64,000 nucleotides of DNA from Paenibacillus phyllosphaerae (GTDB taxonomy: Bacteria > Bacillota > Bacilli > Paenibacillales > Paenibacillaceae), in assembly GCF_014192105.1 (NCBI RefSeq), contig NZ_JACHXK010000010.1, forward strand, positions 1 to 64,000. Reading direction: 5' to 3'. Made by a program: the position numbers and the translations under genes. The notes under the pieces are model-generated. The model was not told the DNA's origin, did not search any database, and saw only the letters and a program-made list of their open reading frames with translations. This document shows, in pieces, positions 54,042-62,917 of this stretch; the first letter of the stretch is position 1; every line of letters begins with the position of its first letter.

Positions 54042-54503
54042 TTATCGCTGTGCAGTCGCGTTGTTCCCTCCGATGGACAGCGTCAAGGCGAAGTCGAAGA
54101 TTTCTTGATAGCGCTTCGACAGCGAAGTCGGGGATACGTCGTATCTTTCCGCCAGCTCCGTCATCGTTCCGCCATTGAAGAAGAATTCGATTGCCGCTGC
54201 ATAGACGCCTGGCTTGCGATATACAGGCTGTGTCTTGGCTGCGTACTGATTCCACAACACAAGGGCAAAATACAGCGTGTCCGGTTCATATCGGCCTTCC
54301 ATATTGGCGATCAGATCAACGGCCAGTTCACGGTGCGATTCATTGCTCCAGGTCATCGCCTGAATCAATTCCTGTATATCTACCGTCGTCGGGTCGAAGT
54401 TGCTTCCGCGCGCAGCGGCCGCCTCATCCTTTCCCAAACAACAGCGTTTGTACTTCTGTCCGCTGCCGCAATGACATAGGTCGTTTCTGCCTAATTTCGT
54501 CAC
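54042..54503 (-). CDS. small SEC-C metal-binding protein
   Basis: 153 residues. Here the SEC-C motif is N-terminal: GRNDLCHCGSGQKYKRCCLG. After a helical middle part, a helix-turn-helix-like segment MTELAERYDVSPTSLSKRYQEIFDF closes the protein, so it may bind nucleic acid. GTG start with TAGGAGAC upstream. Divergent from the DUF1904 gene. Different domain order from the SEC-C protein at 34094. Confidence 0.82.
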   Translation of the reverse strand: MTKLGRNDLCHCGSGQKYKRCCLGKDEAAAARGSNFDPTTVDIQELIQAMTWSNESHRELAVDLIANMEGRYEPDTLYFALVLWNQYAAKTQPVYRKPGVYAAAIEFFFNGGTMTELAERYDVSPTSLSKRYQEIFDFALTLSIGGNNATAQR

Positions 54504-54727
54504 AGCTATCGTCTCCTAAACTATCTATGTTGTCTCTCTATTATAGAAAGAAATTGCTGATCTGACAAAAGAATAGTGTAAAGGTTGTTTAAGATAACCG
54601 CAGCAAGCGGCTAAGGTCTTAACTTTAAGGAAGAATAAGCCATATTATAGACAGATTATGTGCGATACGAGTAAGATGGGAGCGAGTTGGAGTCGTGTCA
54701 AATTGGCAGTGAAAGGAGGAGCAACAG

Positions 54728-55060
54728 GTGCCGCAGTTATGGATAAAAGGCGTGTCCGCCGAGCAGCTGAGGCCGGTCAGCACCGCGTTGATCGATGAGC
54801 TTGCCGACATATGCGCTTGCGGAAGGGATAACTTCACGATCGACGTGCTTCAGACCATATCGGTCTACGACGGCCAGATCGTAGAAGCGTATCCTTTCGT
54901 GGAGGTCGCTTGGTTCGAGCGCGGACAAGCGGTTCGGGACAGGTTCGCGGAGGCGCTTACGAAGCATATGCTGGCCGCCGGTGCAGCCGAAGTAGAGGTT
55001 GCTTTCAAGGTGTATCAAGAAGAGGCCTACTACATCAACGGCCGCCCTTGCAGCAGCTAG
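54728..55060 (+). CDS. DUF1904 family protein
   Basis: 110 residues, like the DUF1904 family with a tautomerase-like beta-alpha-beta fold: MPQLWIKGVSAEQL, VEVAWFERGQAVRDRFAEALTKH and VEVAFKVYQEEAYYINGRP. No function is established. GTG start with AAAGGAGG upstream (54711-54719). Confidence 0.82.
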   Translation: MPQLWIKGVSAEQLRPVSTALIDELADICACGRDNFTIDVLQTISVYDGQIVEAYPFVEVAWFERGQAVRDRFAEALTKHMLAAGAAEVEVAFKVYQEEAYYINGRPCSS

Positions 55061-55074
55061 ATTAAAGCGTAGGG

Positions 55075-55106
55075 GGAGGGCGTGCCTTATCGGCCGCCCT
55101 TTCGTT
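55075..55106 (+). terminator. terminator of the DUF1904 gene
   Basis: Stem AGGGCG with CGCCCT, 12-nt loop and TTTCGTT. Confidence 0.5.
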
Positions 55107-55135
55107 GCGTTGTAATGCAACAATCAAATTAGCGG

Positions 55136-55165
55136 TTGACGCCTTTTGGAAATGCATGTTAAGAT
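55136..55165 (+). promoter_or_regulatory. promoter of the rtcB (copy 2) leader
   Basis: TTGACG (55136-55141), 18 nt, TAAGAT (55160-55165), the same hexamers and spacing as before rtcB copy 1, with further matches in the spacer and just past the -10 (GG, TGCA, ACTAA). Confidence 0.5.
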
Positions 55166-55226
55166 ATCCACTAAATTCAAGCATTACCCACTACAAATGC
55201 CGATGAAGGCGAAGGAGGTACGGAAA

Positions 55227-55388
55227 ATGAGCCAATTTGCGAATCGTGATGAACGAAGCAGAGAGCAGATGATACATGTGCAGCAACATGATTCCGTACG
55301 CATTTACCCAAGCGGCAGGAACAGCTTTGCCATACCGTTACGAAGGCGTCCGTCTGGCTGGAAGACAGCCCGATCGGCATTCGTATAG
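55227..55388 (+). CDS. 53-residue leader ORF 1 before rtcB copy 2
   Basis: ATG with GAAGGAGG 8 nt upstream. Product unrecognised, Arg-rich, ending RRRPSGWKTARSAFV. It stops about 18 nt before a terminator. In another frame (ATG 55276) the same DNA encodes a 42-residue ORF with LPYRYEGVRLAGRQPDRH, so the true reading frame is uncertain. Candidate attenuation peptide. Confidence 0.35.
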   Translation: MSQFANRDERSREQMIHVQQHDSVRIYPSGRNSFAIPLRRRPSGWKTARSAFV

Positions 55389-55405
55389 CAATCACGGTAG
55401 GTAGG

Positions 55406-55435
55406 GCTGCGATGTTTCGCAGTCTTTTTCTTTTC
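55406..55435 (+). terminator. first intrinsic terminator in the rtcB copy 2 leader
   Basis: Stem CTGCGA with TCGCAG, TGTT loop and TCTTTTTCTTTT. Confidence 0.65.
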
Positions 55436-55534
55436 CTTCGGGCAGGCCGATCAGGGGCTGACCAGATAGCGGGAGAAAAAGGCGCGGGATGAAGCAGTCT
55501 TTTTTTATCCCAATAAACGAAAGGAGTGATCTCG

Positions 55535-55786
55535 ATGAAGCCAATGGTACGCGCAAGTCTGCAGCCGATATTCGGCTATGAACATGATAGATCCGATCTA
55601 GGCCGGCAGCCGCTTGCTAGTCCTGCCCTTTTCTTCGGCCCATGGGATTTACCGTCGATCTCATCGATGGATCCATGGCGTTCGTTTGTTGGAAGATCCA
55701 ACAGGCGCGAGTCGAAGTTAGGTTGCGCAGGCAAGCTTAGGCTGCCGGATCATGAGCATCACCACCTTACCCGGGAAGCGGTATGA
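55535..55786 (+). CDS. 83-residue leader ORF 2 before rtcB copy 2
   Basis: ATG with AAAGGAGTG upstream (55520-55528). The product has no recognised domain; the middle ALFFGPWDLPSI resembles AHFFGLHGLSAF in the leader peptide of rtcB copy 1. Its last codons lie inside the long terminator stem (55739-55817), so ribosomes at the end of this ORF would interfere with the hairpin. It may be a regulatory peptide or a chance frame. Confidence 0.35.
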   Translation: MKPMVRASLQPIFGYEHDRSDLGRQPLASPALFFGPWDLPSISSMDPWRSFVGRSNRRESKLGCAGKLRLPDHEHHHLTREAV

Positions 55787-55817
55787 GGGGTGTGCTATGA
55801 ACCGGCAGCTTTTTTTA
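55739..55817 (+). terminator. second terminator in the rtcB copy 2 leader
   Basis: GCTGCCGG (55741-55748) pairs with CCGGCAGC (55802-55809) around a branched interior, followed by eight Ts. It lies 80 nt before rtcB copy 2. Confidence 0.7.
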
Positions 55818-55896
55818 TTCAGCTGATTGGTTTGCGTTCGCGATCGAAAGATTGGAAATGCAGCATTCAGTGCACGAGAACAAGGAGGGTAAGTAA

Positions 55897-57315
55897 ATGA
55901 ATGGGAATGTAAAACGCCATGGCAACAACCATCACGAGGTTCAACTGGACCATGGCGCGCTGCACGTGTTTGCAAGCGATGAGCTGTTCTCGGCTTTCGA
56001 TGCCAAAGTGTACGAGATGGCGGACAACAATTTGCGTATTCCGCGCAACGTGTACATGGGTTACACGCCTGACGTCCATGTCGGCGTCGGAACTTGTATC
56101 GGGACGACCGCGGTATGGCGGGCTCGCGACGGATTCGTATCGCCGTCGATCGTGGGCGTCGACATCGGCTGCGGGATGCGCGTCCACTTGACGCCGCTGC
56201 ACAAGCGCGATATTCAAGACCCGGCCGTGCGCCGTCAACTGATTGAAGCGATCGAGCGCTACGTTCCGACGAACGAACGGACGAATTCTCACTACGCGGA
56301 TATCGATATTATGGAGGTCGTGAAGCATGGGTTGCGCGGCTTGCCGGACAAATACGTGCTGGATGCGCGTTGGCTGACGCATGTGGAAGAAGCGACGTTC
56401 AAATTCGACCATGCGTTCTTGAGCGAGCTGCCGGCCAAAATCCGCAAGAATGCGCATGGCCAGCTCGGGACGCTCGGGAGCGGGAATCACTTTATCGAGC
56501 TGCAGACGCTGGAACTAGCCGAAGAAGCGCGTTCGACCGCGGAACAGTGGGGTTTGTTCGACGGGCAGGCGGTGGTGATGATCCATTCCGGTTCCCGGGC
56601 ATGGGGGGCGATGCTCGGACGGGAATTTACCAAGTCGCTGAAGGAGACGATGCATCTGTGGGGTATCGAGAATCCCGACCCGAATCTCATCTATGCCCCG
56701 GCGGTCAGCCAAGAAGGGAAGACGTACTTCAACTTGATGTACTCGGCGCTCAACTTTGCGGTCGCCAACCGGCATATGATCGCGTTCGGCGTGCGCCAGG
56801 CGCTCAAGGACGTGTTCGGGGAGGACTTCGAACTGCCGGTGCTCTACGACTTGATGCACAACTACGCGCTGAAGGAGTTTCACCGCAATGAGGCGATGAT
56901 CGTCCACCGCAAAGGCGCAACGCGCGCGCTTCCGCCGGGACACTTCATGAACGCGCCTGCTTACAAATCTACCGGGCATCCGGCGCTCATTCCGGGTTCG
57001 ATGGGCACAAGCTCCTACATTATGGTCGGGCGCGAGGCCGGAGCGAAAAACTTCTACTCGATCTGCCATGGCGCCGGACGCGCCCGTTCGCGCCGCGCGA
57101 CGAAGGAACTTGTCACGGTCGATCAATTCGCGCAATCGCTCAAGGTCGGCACCGAAGACGAGATTCTCGTGAATCACCGCTCGCTCGCGGCGATCCTCGA
57201 TGAATGCCCGCAAGCGTACAAGGACGTCGATCAGATTATCGATAGCGTGACGGGAGCGGGTCTAGCGGAAGTCGTCGCCAAATGCAAGCCGATGGCGGCG
57301 ATCAAAGGAATTTAA
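55897..57315 (+). CDS. RNA-splicing ligase RtcB, copy 2
   Basis: 472 residues, a full-length paralogue of the RtcB at 18562. All motifs are kept: VDIGCGMR (Cys92), GSGNHF, MIHSGSRAWG, PGSMGT and CHGAGR (guanylylated His391). The difference from copy 1 is mainly at the N-terminus (NGNVKRHGNNHHEV), in a segment around residues 147-170, and in GGGNHF versus GSGNHF. It should ligate RNA with 2',3'-cyclic phosphate and 5'-OH ends; two copies suggest different substrates or conditions. ATG after AAGGAGGG. A YkuK gene follows. Confidence 0.95.
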   Translation: MNGNVKRHGNNHHEVQLDHGALHVFASDELFSAFDAKVYEMADNNLRIPRNVYMGYTPDVHVGVGTCIGTTAVWRARDGFVSPSIVGVDIGCGMRVHLTPLHKRDIQDPAVRRQLIEAIERYVPTNERTNSHYADIDIMEVVKHGLRGLPDKYVLDARWLTHVEEATFKFDHAFLSELPAKIRKNAHGQLGTLGSGNHFIELQTLELAEEARSTAEQWGLFDGQAVVMIHSGSRAWGAMLGREFTKSLKETMHLWGIENPDPNLIYAPAVSQEGKTYFNLMYSALNFAVANRHMIAFGVRQALKDVFGEDFELPVLYDLMHNYALKEFHRNEAMIVHRKGATRALPPGHFMNAPAYKSTGHPALIPGSMGTSSYIMVGREAGAKNFYSICHGAGRARSRRATKELVTVDQFAQSLKVGTEDEILVNHRSLAAILDECPQAYKDVDQIIDSVTGAGLAEVVAKCKPMAAIKGI

Positions 57316-57444
57316 CAAAAAAAGCGTCATATTCTCTTCTATCTTTCGAATAAATCTGCTTGTGGAACGTGTTTGTTGTCAGCCGCCGGAATAGATTGTA
57401 GGAAGAGGATGTACGCATCCTTGATCAGGTGAGGAGGGAATCAC

Positions 57445-58014
57445 ATGAAGAAGCAAGCATCCGCATGGACTGAGCTTACGTTTCAAAATGTGAGCGAGCA
57501 TGGCATGTCGACCGAAGATGTGCTGAGCAGAATGATTCGCTTCATCTCCCAGGATCCGCGAACCGCCTATCACTTTGTCATCGGCACAGATAGCCAAGTG
57601 TTCCGCGGCTACACCAAATTCGTCACCGGTCTGGTGCTGCACCGTCCGGGCAAAGGGGCATGGGCTTGTTACCGGGTGGTCGTCGTGCCGCGGGAGATGA
57701 TGAGCCTGAAGGAAAAGCTGTCTTACGAGACGACGCTGTCGCAGGAGCTCGCGAGTCAATTCGAAGGCGATCTCTTAAGCAGGATGGAGGAGCCGCTGTT
57801 GCCGTATTTGTATCAAGGCGCCTCGTTGGAATTATTCATTGATATCGATGCGGGAACGGAGCCGGTCGTGAACAAAACGTCGCTGTACGTACAGGAGATG
57901 GTGGATCGGGTGGAGGCGACCGGGATATTCCTGGCGCGCGTCAAACCGGAATCGTTCGCCGCATCCTCGTACGCGAACCGATTCACGAAACGGCCTGTCC
58001 GGAAGGTGATGTAA
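57445..58014 (+). CDS. YkuK family ribonuclease H-like protein
   Basis: 189 residues, resembling B. subtilis YkuK (PF04308, RNase H-like fold). Visible: YHFVIGTDSQVFRGYTKFVTG, with the Asp expected at the first strand of the fold, VVVPREMMSLKEKLSYE, and LELFIDIDAGTEPVVNKT carrying further acidic residues. A nuclease activity is suggested by the fold but not shown. It follows rtcB copy 2 by 129 nt on the same strand, raising the possibility of an RNA-cutting partner to the ligase; this is inference. ATG after GAGGAGGG. Confidence 0.85.
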   Translation: MKKQASAWTELTFQNVSEHGMSTEDVLSRMIRFISQDPRTAYHFVIGTDSQVFRGYTKFVTGLVLHRPGKGAWACYRVVVVPREMMSLKEKLSYETTLSQELASQFEGDLLSRMEEPLLPYLYQGASLELFIDIDAGTEPVVNKTSLYVQEMVDRVEATGIFLARVKPESFAASSYANRFTKRPVRKVM

Positions 58015-58040
58015 AGCGATGCGCGCGTGTGGTCTAGGAA

Positions 58041-58085
58041 GGTCGCGGATCTGGGGAGCAGTTGTCCAGAACGCGGCCTTTATGT
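58041..58085 (+). terminator. terminator of ykuK
   Basis: GGTCGCG pairs with CGCGGCC and an inner TCTGG with CCAGA, followed by TTTATGTTTTTT. Confidence 0.55.
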
Positions 58086-58190
58086 TTTTTGCGTAGCGTC
58101 TTCCGATTCGGTTATGCTTGAATGCGGGTAATTGGGCGCACAAGAGGGAATATTAGGCGCAATAGGCGTTAGAGAAGCGGAGGAATGCGT

Positions 58191-59654
58191 ATGATCGGTG
58201 CGGATCGGATAAGCGCCAATCTTACCTTACATACGGACAAATATCAGATCAATATGATGTACGCGCACTGGCTGCACGGCACGATGAATCAGCAGGCGGT
58301 CTTCGAGTTGTCGTTCCGCAAGCTGCCGTTCGGCAACGGATATGCCGTCGTCGCCGGGTTGGAACGCGTCGTCCAGTTCATCAAGCAGCTGCGTTTCACC
58401 GAGGAGGAGATCGCCTACCTGCGCGAGCAGGAGGAGAATTACGACGAAGCCTTCCTCTCGGAGCTCGAGTCGCTGCGTTTTACCGGAGACATCGATGCGA
58501 TGCCGGAAGGAACGCTGGCCTTCCCGAACGAGCCGCTGCTGCGGGTGAGGGCGCGGATCGCGGAGGCGCAGCTGGTCGAGACGGCGATCTTGAACTTCAT
58601 CAACTTCCAGACGCTGATCGCGACCAAGGCGGCGCGGGTGAAGCAAGCGGCGCCGAATGACGTGCTGATGGAATTCGGCACGCGGCGTGCGCAAGAGGGC
58701 GATGCCGCGATATGGGGCGCGCGTGCGGCCTATGTGGCCGGCTTCGACGCGACCTCGAATATGCGGGCCGGGATGTTGTTCGGCATACCGACCAAAGGTA
58801 CGCATGCGCATTCGTGGGTGCAGAGCCACAGTACGGAACTCGAGGCATTCGAGCGGTATGCCGAAGCGCTGCCAGACCAGGTGACGCTGCTCGTCGACAC
58901 GTATGATACGCTCAGAAGCGGTGTGCCGAACGCGATTAAGGTCGGCCTGTCGCTCGCTGCCAAGGGCAAACGGATGAGCGCGATCCGCCTCGACAGCGGG
59001 GACTTGGCCTACCTGTCGAAGCAGGCGCGCGTCATGCTCGATGAAGCGGGGCTTACGGACGTGAAGATCGTCGCCTCGAACGATCTGGACGAGAATCTGA
59101 TCTTCAACCTGAAGGCGCAGGGGGCCAAGATCGACAGCTGGGGCGTCGGGACGAAGCTGATCACCGCAGCCGATCAGCCGGCGCTAGGCGGCGTATATAA
59201 GCTTGTGGCGATTGAGCGGGATCAACGGATGGAGCCGGTCATCAAGATTTCGTCCAACCCGGAGAAGGTATCGACGCCGGGGGTGAAGGACGTTTACCGG
59301 CTCGTCAATCTTGCAAGCGGCAAGGCGGAAGCCGATTATCTCGCGTTCGAGGACGAGGAGAATGTGCGCGCCGGCGCGGAGCTGGAGCTTTTTGACCCGG
59401 CGCATCCTTATTTGAATAAGCGGATTAGCGATTACGAAGCGATCCCGCTGCTCGTTCCCATCTTCCAAGGCGGCGAATGCGTGTATGAGCTGCCTACGCT
59501 GCAGGCCATCCGCTCGCATCATACGCGGCAGCTGGAACTGTTCTGGCCCGAATATTTGCGCAAGCTCAACCCGGAAGGGTATCCGGTTGACTTGAGCCCT
59601 GCCGTATGGGAGAAGAAAATGGATCTGATCAAGCGCTATAAGGACAAGCGCTAG
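58191..59654 (+). CDS. pncB: nicotinate phosphoribosyltransferase
   Basis: 487 residues. Makes nicotinate mononucleotide from nicotinate, PRPP and ATP, the entry of the Preiss-Handler NAD pathway. Signatures: LHTDKYQINMMYAHW, ELSFRKLPFGNGYAVVAG, NFQTLIATKAAR, MEFGTRRAQE, GIPTKGTHAHSWV with the phosphorylated His region, IRLDSGDLAYLS and GVGTKLITA. GGAGGA ends right at the first ATG (58185), so the ATG at 58191 is the better start. Single gene with a strong terminator; downstream of rtcB copy 2 and ykuK. Confidence 0.95.
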   Translation: MIGADRISANLTLHTDKYQINMMYAHWLHGTMNQQAVFELSFRKLPFGNGYAVVAGLERVVQFIKQLRFTEEEIAYLREQEENYDEAFLSELESLRFTGDIDAMPEGTLAFPNEPLLRVRARIAEAQLVETAILNFINFQTLIATKAARVKQAAPNDVLMEFGTRRAQEGDAAIWGARAAYVAGFDATSNMRAGMLFGIPTKGTHAHSWVQSHSTELEAFERYAEALPDQVTLLVDTYDTLRSGVPNAIKVGLSLAAKGKRMSAIRLDSGDLAYLSKQARVMLDEAGLTDVKIVASNDLDENLIFNLKAQGAKIDSWGVGTKLITAADQPALGGVYKLVAIERDQRMEPVIKISSNPEKVSTPGVKDVYRLVNLASGKAEADYLAFEDEENVRAGAELELFDPAHPYLNKRISDYEAIPLLVPIFQGGECVYELPTLQAIRSHHTRQLELFWPEYLRKLNPEGYPVDLSPAVWEKKMDLIKRYKDKR

Positions 59655-59664
59655 CAGGCAAACT

Positions 59665-59706
59665 AAAAACGCACGGATACGCTTTTATAGAGCGCCGTGC
59701 GTTTTT
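59665..59706. terminator. bidirectional terminator between pncB and carboxypeptidase
   Basis: Perfect 12-bp stem AAAAACGCACGG with CCGTGCGTTTTT and an 18-nt loop. Confidence 0.9.
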
Positions 59707-59728
59707 GACATGCGATAGAAGAATGGGA

Positions 59729-60472
59729 TTATTGCTGGGCAAGGAATGTGTCGAGCGATTGATTGGAGGCGGTAATAACGCTTGCCATGTAGACGCCAAC
59801 GTAACGGACATGCCAAGGCTCATAGGAATAGCCCGTCTGTTTCTCCAGGCCTTTGCCGTAATGGATAATGAAGCCGTACTTCGGCGCGTTCTTCGCCAGC
59901 CATTTGCCTTCCTTCGTATCCCCGAAGCTCTGCTCCAGCTCATAATTAACCGATGCGCTCGAAATATCCATCGCAAGGCCTGTCTGATGCTCGCTTTGAC
60001 CGGGGCGCGCGCTCGTCTGATTCGCCACTTTCTCGCCTTTGAGCTTCACGTTGCGGTCGAAGATCGCCTTCTGCGTCGCGTACGAGCGGTAGCCGGAGAC
60101 GGCTTTAATCGAGATCCCGTCCTTCTTGGCCGCCGCGAACAATTTCTCGAGCGCCTCAGCCGCGATCTTGCGCATCTGCTTCTTCGGGCTGTCGCCCGAG
60201 AAGGAGAACGGGACGTTCACTTTGACCAGATCGGCCGGTACATAATTCGATGGCAGATTGCGTGTCTTATTGACGAGCACAAGCGTGCTCAGTTTATTGA
60301 TGACGATATTCGCGCCGCTGGTCGATTTGGTAATCGTGCGGCTCGCCGCGTTACTATATAGGAAGGACGAGCTGGCTGAAGCGGCGTGCGCAGCAGGATA
60401 AGTGGCCGCTGTCGTCAGGGAAGCGCCGATGAGCAGAGCTGCGATCAGTTTGCGTGATTGTCGGAAGTTCAT
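59729..60472 (-). CDS. D-alanyl-D-alanine carboxypeptidase, VanY/M15B family
   Basis: 247 residues. Exported: signal peptide of about 30 residues (ALLIGASLTTAATYPAAHA). The M15B zinc peptidase domain spans about 75-245: VSGYRSYATQ, SARPGQSEHQTGLAMDI (zinc His and Asp), and EPWHVRYVG (catalytic Glu and zinc His). It should remove the terminal D-Ala from wall peptides. ATG preceded by AAAAGGAGATG. Convergent with pncB, and no van resistance genes are near, so a wall-maturation role is likely. Confidence 0.93.
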   Translation of the reverse strand: MNFRQSRKLIAALLIGASLTTAATYPAAHAASASSSFLYSNAASRTITKSTSGANIVINKLSTLVLVNKTRNLPSNYVPADLVKVNVPFSFSGDSPKKQMRKIAAEALEKLFAAAKKDGISIKAVSGYRSYATQKAIFDRNVKLKGEKVANQTSARPGQSEHQTGLAMDISSASVNYELEQSFGDTKEGKWLAKNAPKYGFIIHYGKGLEKQTGYSYEPWHVRYVGVYMASVITASNQSLDTFLAQQ

Positions 60473-60595
60473 GCTGTCATCTCCTTTTAATCGTTCTTTA
60501 CCCGATTATAGAGAATAAATCTATCAACCTCTTATCCGACTTGTTTCGATCGTGTAAACTTTTAAGCGTAGAATGATAAATGAAAGAGGTATCGC

Positions 60596-61312
60596 ATGAT
60601 GTACGAGACTTATATTTTCGATTTATATGGAACGCTGATAGACATTGTAACAGACGAAGAGAGTCCGGAGGTATGGGAACGTCTGGCGGTGCATTTCCGC
60701 TATAGCGGCATGCAGGTAGGACCGGAGGAGCTAAAGAGCGCGGTGGCCGAAGAGATTGGGCGCCAGCTGGAGGCAGGCAGGGCACGGGCGGAGCATCCGG
60801 AGTTTGCCTATGAACAGGTTTTTGCCGCGTTGGCGCAGCAATGGGGGAGAGAGGTTTCGGCAGAATGGCTGCATGAGACGGTGCGCTGGTTCCGTATTCT
60901 ATCCATGCGCAAGCTTGCCTTATATGACGGGGCGCTCGAGCTGCTGCAGTCGCTGAGACAGCAAGGCAAGAAGCTGTATCTGCTCTCGAACGGGCAGAAG
61001 ACGTTCATCGAAGCCGAACTTACGATCTTGGGGATCAAGGATCTGTTCGACGGGCTTGCCATCTCGTCGGAAGCGGGCGTATGCAAGCCGGATCCGTTGT
61101 TCTACCTTTACCTGGAGGAGCAATACGGGGCAGATCTATCTTCGGCGATTATGATCGGCAACGATCCGCGGACCGATATGGAAGGCGCGCACCGGATCGG
61201 GATCGACGCTTGCTATATTCATTCGGAGTCATCGCCGGAAGGTATTGCATTCTCCTGCCGCTATGAGCTATGGGATGGGGATTTGCGCAAGGTGCCGGGA
61301 AGCGGGCTGTGA
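60596..61312 (+). CDS. HAD family hydrolase
   Basis: 238 residues. Motif I FDLYGTLIDI (nucleophile Asp, with Tyr in the third place as in 2-haloacid dehalogenase-like members), motif II LLSNGQ, motif III Lys in AGVCKPDP and motif IV MIGNDPRTDMEGA. A helical cap lies between about 25 and 95. Probably a small-molecule phosphatase; substrate unknown. ATG 60596 or 60599 after GAAAGAGG. Single gene. Confidence 0.92.
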   Translation: MMYETYIFDLYGTLIDIVTDEESPEVWERLAVHFRYSGMQVGPEELKSAVAEEIGRQLEAGRARAEHPEFAYEQVFAALAQQWGREVSAEWLHETVRWFRILSMRKLALYDGALELLQSLRQQGKKLYLLSNGQKTFIEAELTILGIKDLFDGLAISSEAGVCKPDPLFYLYLEEQYGADLSSAIMIGNDPRTDMEGAHRIGIDACYIHSESSPEGIAFSCRYELWDGDLRKVPGSGL

Positions 61313-61334
61313 CGGAAGGTGCAAGGTTAGGAGA

Positions 61335-61368
61335 GGAGGCTGCCAAGCTGGAGTTGGCGGCCTCTTGT
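61335..61368. terminator. terminator between HAD and CBO0543 genes
   Basis: Stem GAGGCTGCCAA with TTGGCGGCCTC (one G-U) and a 7-nt loop, placed between convergent genes; the T run is short. Confidence 0.5.
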
Positions 61369-61375
61369 CGTTGCG

Positions 61376-61957
61376 CTAAGTCGAAGGCGATTTCTGGAAG
61401 GCGCGATAGCGTAACTGAATATGCTTGAGCTGGCTCATGCCCCATTTCATGAAGACGGCAAGCAGGATGTAGATCGGGAAGGAGTAGATATGCTTCCAGT
61501 GGTGCGGGTTGTAGATGTGGAGCCAGATCAGGAACGGTTCTGCCAAGAAAGCCGCGCCGCAAGCAACGATAAGATGGGCAAGCAGATAGTGCCTCCATTG
61601 GCCGAACCATTGATAGACGAGCGCATACGTAATGGGCAGCAAAGAAACGTCGATCGGTATTAACCGGTTGAAGAGCGGGACCAGCTTGTACGAATAGCTC
61701 CAGATATGAAGCTCCGTTCCGATGGCGTCGAGCATCGTCGTGATGTAGGACAGAATCGCTGCGAACAGCAGCAGCTCGAAGAATCGGGTTTTATCCACCG
61801 CGACAAGCCATACAGCGATCGATACGACGAAGATTACGAGCAGGAACCACCATTGGGCGGAGAGCACTTCGACCTGCAGCCAATGATGAAGCCGAAGCTG
61901 CGTTGTAGCTTGCTGCGCAAGATCGATGGCATTGCCTTCATGCTCGATTCTAGCCAT
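61376..61957 (-). CDS. CBO0543 family integral membrane protein, copy 2
   Basis: 193 residues, about five hydrophobic helices: WWFLLVIFVVSIAVWLVAV, FFELLLFAAILSYITTML, LPITYALVYQWFGQWRHYLL, and a last helix before a basic tail. The same pattern as the protein at 23310, including the positively charged end, but little direct identity by eye. The start ATG at 61957 has AGGAGG 8 nt upstream. Function unknown; the family is common in endospore formers. Confidence 0.75.
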   Translation of the reverse strand: MARIEHEGNAIDLAQQATTQLRLHHWLQVEVLSAQWWFLLVIFVVSIAVWLVAVDKTRFFELLLFAAILSYITTMLDAIGTELHIWSYSYKLVPLFNRLIPIDVSLLPITYALVYQWFGQWRHYLLAHLIVACGAAFLAEPFLIWLHIYNPHHWKHIYSFPIYILLAVFMKWGMSQLKHIQLRYRAFQKSPST

Positions 61958-62137
61958 ACGCATCACCTCCTGTAAGTTGTAAGCGTTATTGTCAGTTTTT
62001 CCGTAAACGCAGGAAGCTCATTCTTGATAGGCGGATGTAGTAACAATTGGCATTGGGGAAAAATCAAACGTTCGTCCCCTTCCATACGCACAGGTTCGTA
62101 CGCCTCTCGGTACATATGGTATTGCGAGGTGAATGCT

Positions 62138-62917
62138 ATGAATCGCAAAAATTACAAGAGCAGCACGATCCGAGGCAAACTTCGCGTATGCCGTTACCTG
62201 CAAGGCAGCAAAACGCTCGCGAGCCTTGTCCCGCGTACGGCTGCGCTCACGTTAGCCGGCCTTAAAACCATGTCGCAAACCCATGCTTCCTTATATATTA
62301 AGCCTGATGTCGGTTCGCTTGGCATTGGCATATTTAAGTTAAATCGTCTTGCGCAGGGCTTCGAGCTTCTGGGTACGCGCCGCCGTCAGACGACCCGCCG
62401 GGAATTTGCCACGGTCCAGGAGGTCTATCGGCATCTGAAAGCGGCCGCGAAAGGCCGAATGATCGTACAGGCGGCGATCAGGCTCGATAAGGCCGGTAAC
62501 AGCCCATACGATATGCGTGTCATGATGCAGCGCAAGCCCAAAGGCAATTGGACGTGCACCGGCGCCTTCGTCAAGGTCGGGAAGCCGGGGAAGATCGTGA
62601 CCAACTTTTATCAGGGCGGACAAATCATTACGCTGCGCGAGCTTTGGCAGCGCAAGGGGCTAGGCGAGGGGCACGCTGCGGGACGCACGAGACGGCTGGA
62701 GGAGAAAGCGCTCGCGGTATCCCGGCTGCTCAGCAGCAAGAAGAGAGGCATGCACGAGATGGGCATCGATTTTGCCTATGATCGCAAGGGGAAACTGTGG
62801 GTTCTTGAGGTCAACTCCAATCATCCGCAATACCACCCTCTCCGGCAGGTCGACGAGGTAGCTTATAACCGCATGCGTTCGTTCGCCAAGAGCTACGGCC
62901 GTTTATCTGACAAATGA
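62138..62917 (+). CDS. YheC/YheD family protein (ATP-grasp fold, spore coat-associated family)
   Basis: 259 residues. The ATP-grasp fold is seen in LYIKPDVGSLGIGIFKL, MIVQAAIRLDKAGNSPYDMRVMMQRKPKGNW and MGIDFAYDRKGKLWVLEVNSN, with the acidic and Asn residues that bind Mg-ATP in that fold. YheC and YheD of Bacillus are endospore coat-associated; the reaction is unknown. The N-terminal 35 residues are basic. ATG 62138 has GCGAGGTGAAT upstream; the open frame extends to 62024. Confidence 0.85.
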   Translation: MNRKNYKSSTIRGKLRVCRYLQGSKTLASLVPRTAALTLAGLKTMSQTHASLYIKPDVGSLGIGIFKLNRLAQGFELLGTRRRQTTRREFATVQEVYRHLKAAAKGRMIVQAAIRLDKAGNSPYDMRVMMQRKPKGNWTCTGAFVKVGKPGKIVTNFYQGGQIITLRELWQRKGLGEGHAAGRTRRLEEKALAVSRLLSSKKRGMHEMGIDFAYDRKGKLWVLEVNSNHPQYHPLRQVDEVAYNRMRSFAKSYGRLSDK

